DNA from: Cylindrodendrum hubeiense
Taxonomy: Eukaryota; Ascomycota; Sordariomycetes; Hypocreales; Nectriaceae
Assembly (NCBI GenBank): GCA_014621425.1
Contig: JAANBB010000656.1
Coordinates: 1 to 17,276 of the forward strand
Reading direction: 5' to 3'
DNA: 17,276 nt
A program made the position numbers and the translations under genes. The stretch's first letter is position 1. Each line of letters begins with the position of its first letter. Positions 8,459 to 17,276 of the stretch are shown piece by piece. The notes beneath the pieces were generated by a model that was given only the letters and a program-made list of their open reading frames with translations, had not been told where the DNA came from and made no database searches.

Positions 8459-11400
8459 CTATGTCGACATCTCTTCCTGCTCCACCTTGGTGGAAACGGC
8501 ATCCCACCAGGGGCCGTGTGCTGCTCGGTCGATAGAGCCAACTCTGTCGAGCAGATCGGAAATCTGTCGGACCTTGTCCACAAACTCGGACAGTCCGAGG
8601 CTCGCGAGCTTCTCGCCGGCAGTGTTGGCCGCCTTGACCTTCTCACTAGCCGAGCCAGGGGCCAGGCGAGCAAGGATATTGGCTCGAAGACGAGTGAGCA
8701 GAAGACGTAGAACCGGCTCCCGAGGTTCAGTGCCCTCAAGCGCCATCTCTTGGCTGGCAGTCAAGACCTTGGTGACAAGTGCCCGAAGATGGGACTTAGT
8801 CGCCGTTGGCATCGATCTGCCCGACTCCAGGGCCGCCATGGTGCCCTCGACCGAGGTCTTGAGAGGATGCTCAGCTTCCAGAACCGTCATGATGCGGGAC
8901 GCCTCAGTCTTCCATGAGGAGCGGACATCTCGCTTCAGCAGGTTCTTGCACTGAAGCAAGACTGCACCAACAGTGATGATGCGCTGGATCATAGTCGAAA
9001 CATTGTTGATGCGAGACTGGTCCAAGCGCAGCATTTCAGGAATTTCTTCCTCTGGAACAGGCGAAATTCTAGTGAAAACGTCGACGAGCATCTGCGCGTA
9101 GAAACGGCTGGCAGTAGGTCGGGACCTGGGATGGTTGATACCCTCGGAGTCCCGCTTCTGGAGCTCTGCATTGACCTTTGTGCGAGCTGATCGCCAAGCC
9201 AATTCTGCGGCCGCCAGGCCGATGTTGCTCTTCTCGACATCTTGAGCAAATCTCTTGGCCTCGTACTGAGCAGCAGACTCAATCAGCTGCGGAGCCGCAA
9301 TCCTCATAAGGTAGTTGATGTAGTCGCAGAGCATGACATCGATAAAGCCATTGAGTGCTTCGACACGATCAATGAGGTTACCGTCTGCCAGCTTGTTCTG
9401 CACCAGGTCCTTGACTTCCTCGTCACGGAACGGAGCACACAACTTAGGAAGCAAGGACGCCATGGCCGAGAAGAACTTCTCATAGGAGAAGTTACCAACG
9501 GTGAACTGTCGCTCGGCCATCTCGGGGTCCAGAATCTCCCCAATAAGGTTATACATCGAGTTGCCGGGCTTCAGGAGCCGCTGCAGCTTGTCCTTGATGT
9601 TGCCTGCCATCAAGATGAAGAAGCGAAAGTTGTTCTCATTATCACCATCATGAATGTTGGCCATGTTGGCCCTCATCTGCATGTAGAGGGGTTGCGAGAG
9701 CGCTGCTTGCTGCTCCTGGTATTCCTCGGAAGTAATCTGGTACTCCTTGTTGATAGCCAGCTCGTGCACCACCACTCTGTTATCCGGCAGCAATCCGTTA
9801 AGACCAGCCTTGATCGCGGGGCGCTTAGACTGGCTCTTGCTAGCTGGGGTGGGTGGCGGAGTCAATGTCTGCGAATCAGGCGAGACGAGGCTCTTGGCTG
9901 TCTCTGACGCCTCACTGGGTGCACTTTCGGCCACGCGAGGCTTCGTATCGCCAGTGCGCTTTTTAGTAGAGCGTGACTTCCTGGCCTCAGCGACAGCCGC
10001 AAATATCAGCTTCTTGCCCTTGTCGGGGCCTGCCAGCTTCTTGATGCGCACGATGAGCATCAGCTGGTTGTCCTGGATGCTCTTCTTGTAAAGCGCGGCG
10101 GCAGCATCGTCAGTTGTATCTTTGACGGTGTGGAAGATGGCATCCAGCTCCACAAACTGCATCAGCATGACCTCAATCAGGGCATTTGAGTCCCGCGACT
10201 TCCAGGCAATGAATGCGTTATAGAATGTGGCATATGCCTCGGGGAGCGCCTTCTTGAGTGCTGGCGGCATAGTGTATCGATTCGCCGATGTCAAACGGGC
10301 AAGGATGTTCTCAAACGAGATGAGTACATCTCGCGCCTTGCCAACAAGGTCCTGCAGCTGAGGGTTGGCCAAGTCTGTTGAAGGCAATCGGTGAATAGAG
10401 AGGGCGCCGGCCACCTCCTCATCCCCGTCATCATTCTTGTTGATGAGGACTTGGTTCGGGTGGCCTAGAATGAGGAAGGCACTGAGGAAAGTACGCACAG
10501 CCGCCATCTCCTCGACAGAGCCGGGGTCACCTTCGTGAAGGCCGCACGTACGGAGGAGCCGTGCGGTAATGAGAAGGACCTTCTCCTGAGCAAGGAGCTC
10601 GACAACGGTATCGAAGTTGGTGTCTCGGATGCCATCGACAGTCAAGCCCAGGTTGGTAAACTCCTGGATGGTGTTTTTCCTGAGGCAGCCGTGCCACCAT
10701 CCTTGGATGCGCGTGGCAGCCTCGTCGTCGGTCAACTTGCGGGTCTCCCGCTCGGTGACCTGGGGCATAACCTCCATAGGCTTCCTCGCCATAACGCTCT
10801 GGCCGCGGCTGCGTCGAGTGGCGTTCTTGGCTCTGAGTTCCTCCCTCCTCTTCTCAGCCTCGGCCATTCGCTCCTCAATCTGGGCTCTCATCTTGATGAG
10901 CTCTTGCTCACGCTTCTCCTTCATGAACTCGGCAACCTGCTTGGCCTTCTTGACCTCCTCGGCGCAGCTGGCCACAATCTCGGCCAGGTTGCGCTCCCTA
11001 GCCTGCTGGGCGGCCAGGGCCCTCTCCTCGGATAGGGAGGTGTCGCGGTGAGACGCCTTAGCGAGAGCAGCACGGAGGCGGACCTTTTCAGCATGGGCGG
11101 CACGGTCGGCAAGTCTGGCCTTGCGGTCCTCGAGGAACGAGGCCCGCCGAAGGTGTTGAGCGACATGCTTGCTCTGCTCGCCGTCGTGATGGATGGAGGG
11201 TTGGATAGAAGAGCAGCGGGACTGCGCGGAGGAGATGGAGTTGCGGCGCGATGAGGCAGCCGAGTCCCTGCGGCGGGCGGCCGAGGGGCGGTAGAAGCGG
11301 GCGGCTATGCGGGGAGGGGGGGTGTAGATTCTGGGATCCTGCTCGAGGTCGTCTTCGTCTTCGTCGTCTTCGTCGTCTTGGTGTGGCGGCATGGCAAGAT

Positions 11401-11524
11401 CGACATCGGTGTCCATGGAGTCGTCAGAGGGGGCACCGTTGGATTCGTCCATGTTGCGCGAGGGCTCTGTGAGATCGAGGGAGGGGCGCCGCATGGTTTC
11501 GGTGGCTGGCGTCAGCTGGGACAT
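8459..11524 (-). CDS. sok1: Sok1/Tcp11-family protein with IQ motif, 1021 aa
   Basis: This is an intronless gene for a Tcp11-domain protein, the family of yeast Sok1, whose overproduction suppresses loss of protein kinase A. The N-terminus (1-130) is disordered and carries an acidic run (about 50-63) and RRxS sites at S15, S88, S96 and S129, the PKA consensus. Residues 130-240 form a charged coiled coil (EEVKKAKQVAEFMKEKREQE and following). An IQ-type calmodulin-binding motif follows at about 270-283 (ATRIQGWWHGCLRK). The helical Tcp11 region spans roughly 290-1000, with a low-complexity S/T/P/K-rich linker around 515-570. The length fits fungal homologues. The start has A at -3 and a long ATG-free leader upstream; Met11 is an alternative start. 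The reading frame is continuous, and GT-AG introns are not needed. It is probably a cytoplasmic signalling protein; the molecular activity of Tcp11 domains is not known to me. Confidence 0.88.
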   Translation of the reverse strand: MSQLTPATETMRRPSLDLTEPSRNMDESNGAPSDDSMDTDVDLAMPPHQDDEDDEDEDDLEQDPRIYTPPPRIAARFYRPSAARRRDSAASSRRNSISSAQSRCSSIQPSIHHDGEQSKHVAQHLRRASFLEDRKARLADRAAHAEKVRLRAALAKASHRDTSLSEERALAAQQARERNLAEIVASCAEEVKKAKQVAEFMKEKREQELIKMRAQIEERMAEAEKRREELRAKNATRRSRGQSVMARKPMEVMPQVTERETRKLTDDEAATRIQGWWHGCLRKNTIQEFTNLGLTVDGIRDTNFDTVVELLAQEKVLLITARLLRTCGLHEGDPGSVEEMAAVRTFLSAFLILGHPNQVLINKNDDGDEEVAGALSIHRLPSTDLANPQLQDLVGKARDVLISFENILARLTSANRYTMPPALKKALPEAYATFYNAFIAWKSRDSNALIEVMLMQFVELDAIFHTVKDTTDDAAAALYKKSIQDNQLMLIVRIKKLAGPDKGKKLIFAAVAEARKSRSTKKRTGDTKPRVAESAPSEASETAKSLVSPDSQTLTPPPTPASKSQSKRPAIKAGLNGLLPDNRVVVHELAINKEYQITSEEYQEQQAALSQPLYMQMRANMANIHDGDNENNFRFFILMAGNIKDKLQRLLKPGNSMYNLIGEILDPEMAERQFTVGNFSYEKFFSAMASLLPKLCAPFRDEEVKDLVQNKLADGNLIDRVEALNGFIDVMLCDYINYLMRIAAPQLIESAAQYEAKRFAQDVEKSNIGLAAAELAWRSARTKVNAELQKRDSEGINHPRSRPTASRFYAQMLVDVFTRISPVPEEEIPEMLRLDQSRINNVSTMIQRIITVGAVLLQCKNLLKRDVRSSWKTEASRIMTVLEAEHPLKTSVEGTMAALESGRSMPTATKSHLRALVTKVLTASQEMALEGTEPREPVLRLLLTRLRANILARLAPGSASEKVKAANTAGEKLASLGLSEFVDKVRQISDLLDRVGSIDRAAHGPWWDAVSTKVEQEEMST

Positions 11525-12282
11525 GGTAGATCCAGCGACCAGTTGCAGGTGGGTAGGTAGGTATATGGGCGGGAGTAAAAACGAGAGGATGAGCAGCCGG
11601 GAGGAACAAAAGGGCTTCTCGCGATCGGCACGAGGGTCGATGCCCGGCTGGCTTCGTAGTATATGCGCGCTGCTGTGGGTTGTAGTGAGATGCAGGATAG
11701 AGGAGACCGTTGGGGTCGCGGGAGCGCTGGAAGAGACCCTCCGAGTCCGAGCTGGTGGCGCAGGTGCGTGATGCCAGGGGATGAATCAGCACCAAGACAG
11801 AGTCCAAACGCCCGCTAAAAAGGTGGTCCGTCGCCGGCGCCAAAATGACGGGACTGCGCGTGCGATGGTGTCTCTACAGGAGAGAATGCGGACGCAGTAA
11901 AGGGCAGTAGAAGCAGCAGGTAAAAATGCAAGAGGGTATGATGCGATGCTGAGGACAGACGCAGGTCGACGCTCGGCGTGGGGGAGAGGGGGGAAATAAA
12001 GATGGAAGAAGAAAGGGCGATGATGCAGGAGCGCGCAGGAAGACGCAAATAACAGGGAGGCCCCGACTATTCAAGCGTCAGGAGGGTCTTATCTCAGAGC
12101 CCGGCGCCGCCAGATGCAAGATGCAGCTACAATGCACCTCAGCTGCAGAGTGGATGTTGAGTGTGACTGCGAGAGGTGTCTGAGATGTCTGACAGATGCT
12201 GCCGTGATTTGGCACTGACACGGACACGGCTCGACGGATTCAATCACAGAATAAACAAGAAACCCTTGGCAGCCAGCAGAAG
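11525..12282 (-). promoter_or_regulatory. ATG-free, CT-rich 5' leader/promoter of sok1
   Basis: On the sok1 strand this stretch contains no ATG over 758 nt, whereas the opposite strand has about 23. It is also pyrimidine-rich on the sok1 strand, with a strong CT tract around 11980-12020. Both are typical of a fungal transcribed leader, so the transcription start probably lies near 12280 or the leader contains an intron in this interval. The first upstream ATG on this strand is at 12283-12285. The transcription start itself cannot be placed from sequence alone. Confidence 0.6.
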
Positions 12283-12472
12283 CATGAGGGTCCCAAAACG
12301 GCCCAGTCCCTAAAAACAGACGCCCGGAGTGGAGACGAAAAGCCGGGGCGGATGGCGCGAAATGGGACCTCGCAGAAGGTTCCAGCTTGATCAGCGCAGA
12401 ATCGTACCAGGGGGACGGCTACCGATGCACAGAAGATATATCCTGGCAATTAGCCATGAGTTATAGCACAGA

Positions 12473-12489
12473 AATAATAATAATAATAA
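12473..12489. repeat. AAT/ATA trinucleotide microsatellite
   Basis: About five to six uninterrupted AAT units, followed by AATAAAATAAAA, lie in an A/T-rich pocket. It is likely a polymorphic simple repeat. Confidence 0.8.
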
Positions 12490-12790
12490 AATAAAACGAA
12501 TGTCATTATAAGTCTCGTGATCCTTCTTTATTTTACTTAAATTTATTCTCTGGGCATTTATAAATAACCAGACGCACTTGCACGCAACGCGGCGACGTTC
12601 GAAGTACATCATCACTGACCAGCGCAGCAGGGGTAAGTGGCTGGACCTGTTTCGCAGCCTTGCCGTGGCATGCATCACGTCTCCGTAAGCCAGCAGCTGC
12701 CCGTGCGCACCGCCCAAATCCAGGCTCCGTGCTCCCGTATGCACACCACTAGGCGACCGCTAACGGCCAGCGGCGAGCCACTAGAACAAG

Positions 12791-12813
12791 GCACCTACAG
12801 CACCTACAGCACC
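12791..12813. repeat. 9-bp tandem repeat GCACCTACA, 2.5 copies
   Basis: GCACCTACA occurs at 12791-12799 and 12800-12808, followed by GCACC. It lies in a C-rich non-coding stretch. Confidence 0.7.
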
Positions 12814-13084
12814 CATCCCATCTCCCAGCCGCTGTCCTCGACCGTCTTGTCCCTGGGAAACCTGCTTATGAATCCCAGGTCAACAATACGAAGCCGGCGG
12901 AATCAGACAGCAACTTCCATCCCAGCTCTTTTCGCTTGACGCCTCTCGCCCCCGGCAGACAAGGAGTAAACCTGAGACCAGCCGGAAACATATTGGAATC
13001 CCTGGCGTTAATGCCACAGAGCTGGGACGCGAGCCACGTCAAACCCAATCCATGCAATCACGACCCGCAGCCCACGCGCAGCAG

Positions 13085-13105
13085 AGCACCTAGCACCCAG
13101 CACCC
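13085..13105. repeat. 7-bp tandem repeat AGCACCY, three copies
   Basis: AGCACCT, AGCACCC and AGCACCC follow head to tail. The unit shares GCACC with the repeat at 12791, so both may come from the same local slippage-prone composition. Confidence 0.65.
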
Positions 13106-13417
13106 AGTGCACACTCACAACTCGCAACAGCGCGACGTCATCCCTCCCGTGCCCATGCGCAGTCATCCCCAAACAAATCCAAGTCATGACAACCGCCGGA
13201 TGCAGCCACGCGCGCTCCCGCGAATCCCGTCCACCCTTCCCACCCTTGGCCTTTTCATGCTCCCGTATTCTGGCTCACCTCGCTTTTGCCCGACCACTGA
13301 GGGACCGCCCCAAGTCATCACATGGGGGACGACGGACCCCCGCTCATGACGCCCTTGCCGGCTGAGATGGCGCATGAACATTGCCCATATCACCCCCATC
13401 CCACTGGCCAATTGTGT

Positions 13418-13427
13418 ACTACGTAGT
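13418..13427. repeat. 10-bp palindrome ACTACGTAGT near a CCAAT motif
   Basis: This perfect palindrome has a CCAAT box (13408-13412, plus strand) six bases before it. No plus-strand gene follows, so a promoter role is not supported. Confidence 0.35.
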
Positions 13428-13595
13428 GCTTGCCCGCGGCTAGCTCGGTGTCTCTCCCTAGTAAGTCCTATGTTTAGTGGCATTGTTCGGACCATTATGT
13501 CTTGCCTGGTGCCCGAGCTGAGCAGTGACTAGAGACAACATAATGCGAGTGGCTGGGTGTGCCGTCACCAGTCATCAACAATAGCCCATCACTCG

Positions 13596-13621
13596 TCATG
13601 TATTCATCATGTATTCATCAT
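13596..13621. repeat. 11-bp tandem duplication TCATGTATTCA
   Basis: Two perfect head-to-tail copies (13596-13606, 13607-13617) are followed by TCAT. The repeat lies in the probable 3' region of the phosphatase gene. Confidence 0.75.
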
Positions 13622-14062
13622 TCCAAGTCTTGTCGGCAAATGTCTCTTGATTCATATGTGCGTCCTAACCATGCTGCTGATAACAAAATGTTGCTAGTAT
13701 ATACGCCCATGCTTCCGATTGGGCTCTCCTCCGTTTATCCTCCTCCGCCGTTTATTCTACTGTACAGGACGATGCAATATTCCATACATTGCAAATGTCA
13801 AATCAAACCCCTCTTTCGTTTTTGTCCTCCTTTCGTAATATCGCATGCTCTCCCCTAGAAAGCATCTACCGCAAAAGCGATAGAAAGCATTCAAAACGCA
13901 CAACCACATCCTGTAAACGCCGGATCACTCCATAACCTGCCCAAGCCCAAGCCGTTGCCTGGCCAGTCCTGATGCAAGTATGCTTCATAAGCTTTGTTGT
14001 TTTCGCTTCGTGTGATCTCGATGCATTGTCCCAAAATTCATGCATCATCATCATTGTCCGTC

Positions 14063-16984
14063 TCAGCAGCGAGGCTGCTGGAGGCTCCCACTTCTCATCC
14101 TGCCGCCGCTCGAGGTACTCGGCCCACGGTCGTTCATCCTCGTTATCCACTCCAGTATCGTCTCATAGCAGAGCACAAACTGGCGCAGGCTCTGCACCAT
14201 GCTCAGTCGCTGCTCTCGGAAATCCTCCACCGTCCTCTCGATGAGGTCCACGTTTTCATCGTACACCCAGCTAGTGTCAAGTGACGTCGCGCCCCGTGAC
14301 ATTCGCTTCTCCTTGCTCGCTTTCTGCACTGTCGTGTCAAAGTGCATCCTCTTGTGTGTCCTCGGTGACACATCGCCTCTGTTGTCTCCCATCAACACGT
14401 CTCCTTCAACATCCCGACTCCTAGATGAGGCAGCCTTGGCCTGTCGCTGACGCTTCATCATGTCAATCACACTGTCCACAGTGCAGAACGCTCCAGTGCG
14501 GCCACATCCAGCGGAGCAATGAACGAGCATCGGTCGGGCCCTAGCATCCAACTCGGGTTCGTCGTACCAAGTGATTGGCGCATGCTCCATCGGTGACTTG
14601 ATGGATCCCATGACTGACGTCTCGATCGGAAGAGCAGACCGCTGCATCACGTTGGCCAGTTCCACAAGCGCCAAAAGATGAGATGGCTGAGCCGGGGTTC
14701 CAAAGTCGGGCCACGAGGGGAAGTGCAAGTGTGTAATCTCTCGGATAGGGTCAAAGGGATGCGAGGCGTGCGACAGCGCAAACTTCCGCACAATCACGTA
14801 TGGAATATCCGCCTGGTTCTGCATTGGCTTCGGTGTCGGGACCGAAGACTCCAGAGTGGTGGTGGTGTTGGCACGTCTCCGGCCGTACTCCCCGCCTGTA
14901 GACGACGACGGTGCGTGCGAATCGGCTCTGTGCTTGTCGATGTCCAGAGACACTTTCTTCTCGGAGAGAGGCTTCAACCTGATCGCGCCAAAGTCTCTTG
15001 CCTTCCAGTAGGGGTGGCATTTGAGCTGTCCGCCTTCAGATTCGGCAGTCAACATGACGATAACGCGAACGTCTTGTTCCCAGATGACAGACCAAAAGTC
15101 CTAAGTATATGTCAGTATTTTATTCTCAACATGTAATCATACTCGACTCACCTCAAACGTGGCGGGCAGAGGCCCTTGGGTAGCAATGTACCGCTTGTTG
15201 CTTCTCGAGGCCTTGAGATGACTGGCATTGACATAGTCGCACGATCCCATTGGCTTCTCCTGCAACTTGACTCGCGCATGCTCAAAGGGCAAGATGTCCT
15301 TGTATCGGTTCTTCACACCCTTCTCGACGCCACAAAGCTGGATCGGGTTCTGCTTGCCACTGTTGCAAGGGTTGAAGGCGGCATAGGCCGCCTTCATTCG
15401 AGACTGTTCGTCGACTTCGATGTGCAGGAATTTGTCGGAAACCTTCTTTCCATGGTCAGGCTCGGCCGCAGCCTCGCGAAGCCATCTAGGAAGCGATGGG
15501 GACTCGAGTGCTGTTGGTCGAGACACGTCCAGCTGACCAACACCATCTGCCAAATCCATATTTTGTCGGATATTAGAAAAGAAGGGGTTCGGATCTTTGT
15601 TGGCGGTTGGGAGCATTACTCCTCCGATGACTGGGGCAAATGCCCCACCTCCACATGCTCTTCCCGTGTTGTCGATCGTTGAGTTGCGATCGATGAGGTC
15701 AGGAAATTCCTGCTGGAACGAGTTGAAACCTCCGCGAAGAATACACGTAGTTCCGGTGTAGCCCTCGTTAGTGAACTTCTTGATCATGTTCTGAGCAGTC
15801 ACGGTATCGCGCTTATCCGAGGAGTGTGCGTCATAGACGACGATCGAGTCCATTTTTCGCCACTTCGTAAACCTTTCCGAATCGGGTCCCTTCTGGAACG
15901 TCTGCTGCAGCTTTTGGATGTTGAAAGTGGCCCTCTTGAGGAGGGTTGTGGGAATACACAAGTTGAGCGCCCCTTCGATTCTCGCAGTTGAAAAGTTTTG
16001 CGATGATCGAATGTCAAGGATAAGCAGTCGATCCTTGCCAGTGTTCCGAATCATGTCTCGCAATTGCAAGCCTGTAATCAAAGCCGGTTGGTCGAGCTGA
16101 AGCGTGGTAGGTACTGTTTCGGCGCGTTGCAAGCCTCCGAAGCCGGGCGACGGAGGGTCAATCTTGTGTTCCATAACGGACAATCGAGGATCTCGATCCT
16201 CAGACCGGGTCAAACTCGTTCGCTGAGGTGGAAGATTTATAAATGAAGGGGGCTCGAATCGCAGAGGATTGGCCATTGGCGGTTGGATAGACGATTCGGA
16301 GTTGCGTTTTGAATCCGAAGACACATAGGCAGAATCGTGCATACTGTCCTGATCAATATCCATTCTGCTCAAGGGTCGTTCTTTGGCAGAGTTCGTGGCG
16401 CGGCTGACGGAAGACTCAGCGCTCGTCTCGCTCGAGAGCGTATGCCATCTCGGCGGTGGTCGCGGTCGGATGGGAGTGATGGCAGCTGGGGGTTGGACGT
16501 AGTGGCTCGTCGAAAGCGCAAACGACTTGCCCCTGTTCAAGTCGGCCTGTCTCTTGAAGGCCTCGAACTCGGGGTTCGCGTCGATCGGGACCTGTTTGGC
16601 GATGGCGGCGCCGAACGACTTTACCGAAGACGACGGGCTCCAGGTGTCCCTGGGCAGGGCAGAGGAGGCTTCGCGCGGGTCGATGTTACTGTTTGTTTCG
16701 AGGATGAGGCCGAAGTAGTTGGGGCTCGGGGCTCTGGCATCAGGGATGACGCGCGGGGAGAGCTTGGGGGGGAGCGACTGGCCCACGGAGTAGGGCATGC
16801 GAGGCGAGGCGAGAGGTGTTGACGTTTTGGGTTGTTTAGAGGCTCGCAGAGATTGGGAGTGAGAATGCGAATGCGAATGGTGAGGGTGAGGGTGGGATTG
16901 AGCGGCTGGAGTAGTAGAGAGCCTCGCAGGCGTTTTCATTGTATAATGGAGAGGCGTCCGGTCGCCGGATCTCGAGTCATGCAT
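14063..16984 (-). CDS. Rhodanese-PTP protein tyrosine phosphatase (Ptp2/Ptp3/Pyp1 type), 956 aa, one intron
   Basis: It removes phosphate from phosphotyrosine and, by family, probably inactivates MAP kinases in the cytoplasm or nucleus. Exon 1 is 16984-15152 (611 aa) and exon 2 is 15100-14063 (345 aa). Residues 1-300 are disordered, with a His/Ser run at 31-45. A rhodanese/Cdc25-like domain lies at about 303-432 ([21 protein letters not shown]); the loop after IVVY has Asp where a catalytic Cys would be, so it is probably a docking domain. The PTP domain runs from about 515 to 930: phosphotyrosine loop [10 protein letters not shown] (558-567), DYVNASHL (583-590), WPD loop (about 741-743), signature [12 protein letters not shown] with catalytic Cys at about 806, and the Q-loop MVQSLRQ near the end. 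Three insertions of 30-60 residues in the catalytic domain are usual in fungal members. The start at 16984 is the first in-frame ATG in the window, but coding may extend upstream; Met16 is an alternative. Confidence 0.93.
15101..15151 (-). other. Spliceosomal intron of the phosphatase gene (51 nt)
   Basis: The donor is GTGAGT after TTTGAG, the branch-like motif is CTGAC, and the acceptor is CTTAG before GACTTTTGG. It is phase 0. Splicing creates [22 protein letters not shown], which is the conserved PTP core after the N-A-S loop. Unspliced, the frame stops four codons into the intron. Confidence 0.95.
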
Positions 16985-17131
16985 GGCGGTGATGGCGGAG
17001 TCGAAATCGACGTCATCTGAATCGACAAGGTACTGGTAGGAGAGAGGCGAGGCAGGCTCATAGGGCCATAGCGACGAGACAAAGGCGAGGTGCGGAGGAA
17101 TGGGTGAAATATAATGGATCCAAGGGTTCGG
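16985..17131 (-). other. Possible N-terminal coding extension of the phosphatase
   Basis: The phosphatase frame stays open for 49 codons upstream of the called ATG, until a TAG at 17132-17134. The translation is protein-like, with an acidic segment [15 protein letters not shown] running straight into the called Met. The TAG itself ends in AG preceded by pyrimidines (ATTCCCAGGCCTAG), so it could be a 3' splice site. Three ATGs in other frames lie here (17014-17016, 17059-17061, 17067-17069), which would be unusual in a leader. No in-frame ATG exists upstream within the window, so a true start would lie beyond 17276. Confidence 0.4.
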
Positions 17132-17276
17132 CTAGGCCTGGGAATAGTTTGAAGGTGATGAGCCGTCAATCAAGGGTCGAGGGGAGAGATGGAGACGGGA
17201 GATGGTGAGTAATGGGATGTGGGTGAAGAGAAAGTAGCCGGTGGTGGGGTCTTGAATGCCTGGAAGAGTCTTGGAA

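Larger units (their letters stand above)
12283..14062. other. Intergenic between sok1 and the phosphatase gene
   Basis: I find no gene with coding character here. The part near 12283-12640 is probably the sok1 promoter and includes an A/T-rich pocket (12450-12570). The part near 13400-14062 is probably the phosphatase 3' untranslated region. The middle (12750-13350) is C-rich on the plus strand with short tandem repeats. Its longest open frame there (12936-13349, plus) is proline-rich, compositionally biased and unlike any family I know, so it is not called. Confidence 0.55.

Noticed and set aside
9242..11035. Antisense open frames (up to 221 codons) opposite sok1
   Set aside because: Shadow frames of a conserved 1021-codon gene; their translations are leucine/valine-rich with no domain.
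11424..12074. Apparent upstream open frames before sok1 on the minus strand
   Set aside because: All begin at TTG; there is no ATG in this interval on that strand, so they are not ordinary upstream open frames.
12936..13349. 137-codon plus-strand open frame in the sok1-phosphatase spacer
   Set aside because: Composition is dominated by Pro, Ser, His and Arg from C-rich DNA, and there is no domain, no clear promoter and no family resemblance.

Overview
The window is nuclear DNA from a filamentous ascomycete, most likely a Sordariomycete. The evidence is short spliceosomal introns (51 and 56 nt) with GTGAGT donors and CTAAC/CTGAC-like branch points, CT-rich leaders ahead of start codons, a nuclear tRNA-Pro with a short anticodon-loop intron, and four fungal protein-coding genes on both strands. 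The order is inferred from gene style only; I could not search databases.

Layout: 1-3322 has no gene I can support, and its last 800 bp or so looks like the promoter of the next gene. 3323-5046 (+) is a 12-helix MFS sugar transporter with one intron. 5452-5542 (+) is tRNA-Pro(AGG) with a 19-nt intron and a T-run terminator. 6096-7584 (-) is a secreted six-cysteine protein with an Ala/Lys/Glu repeat tail; a one-base frame break near 6333 cuts the tail off from its last part. 8459-11524 (-) is an intronless 1021-residue Sok1/Tcp11-family protein with an IQ motif and several PKA-type sites. 11525-14062 is a long non-coding stretch, and the first 758 nt upstream of sok1 contain no ATG on the sok1 strand. 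14063-16984 (-) is a two-exon protein tyrosine phosphatase with an N-terminal rhodanese/Cdc25-like domain (Ptp2/Ptp3/Pyp1 type). Its true N-terminus may lie further upstream, possibly outside the window.

How the genes relate: the two large minus-strand genes both belong to signalling families. Sok1 is linked to cAMP/PKA signalling in yeast, and Ptp2/Pyp1-type phosphatases switch off MAP kinases. This is ordinary housekeeping synteny, not a cluster with a shared product. The sugar transporter carries several CreA-type hexamers upstream, consistent with carbon regulation. I see no transposon, CRISPR array, viral gene or secondary-metabolite cluster. The most unusual items are the frame-broken repeat tail of the secreted protein, the ATG-free sok1 leader, and the likely incomplete 5' end of the phosphatase gene.
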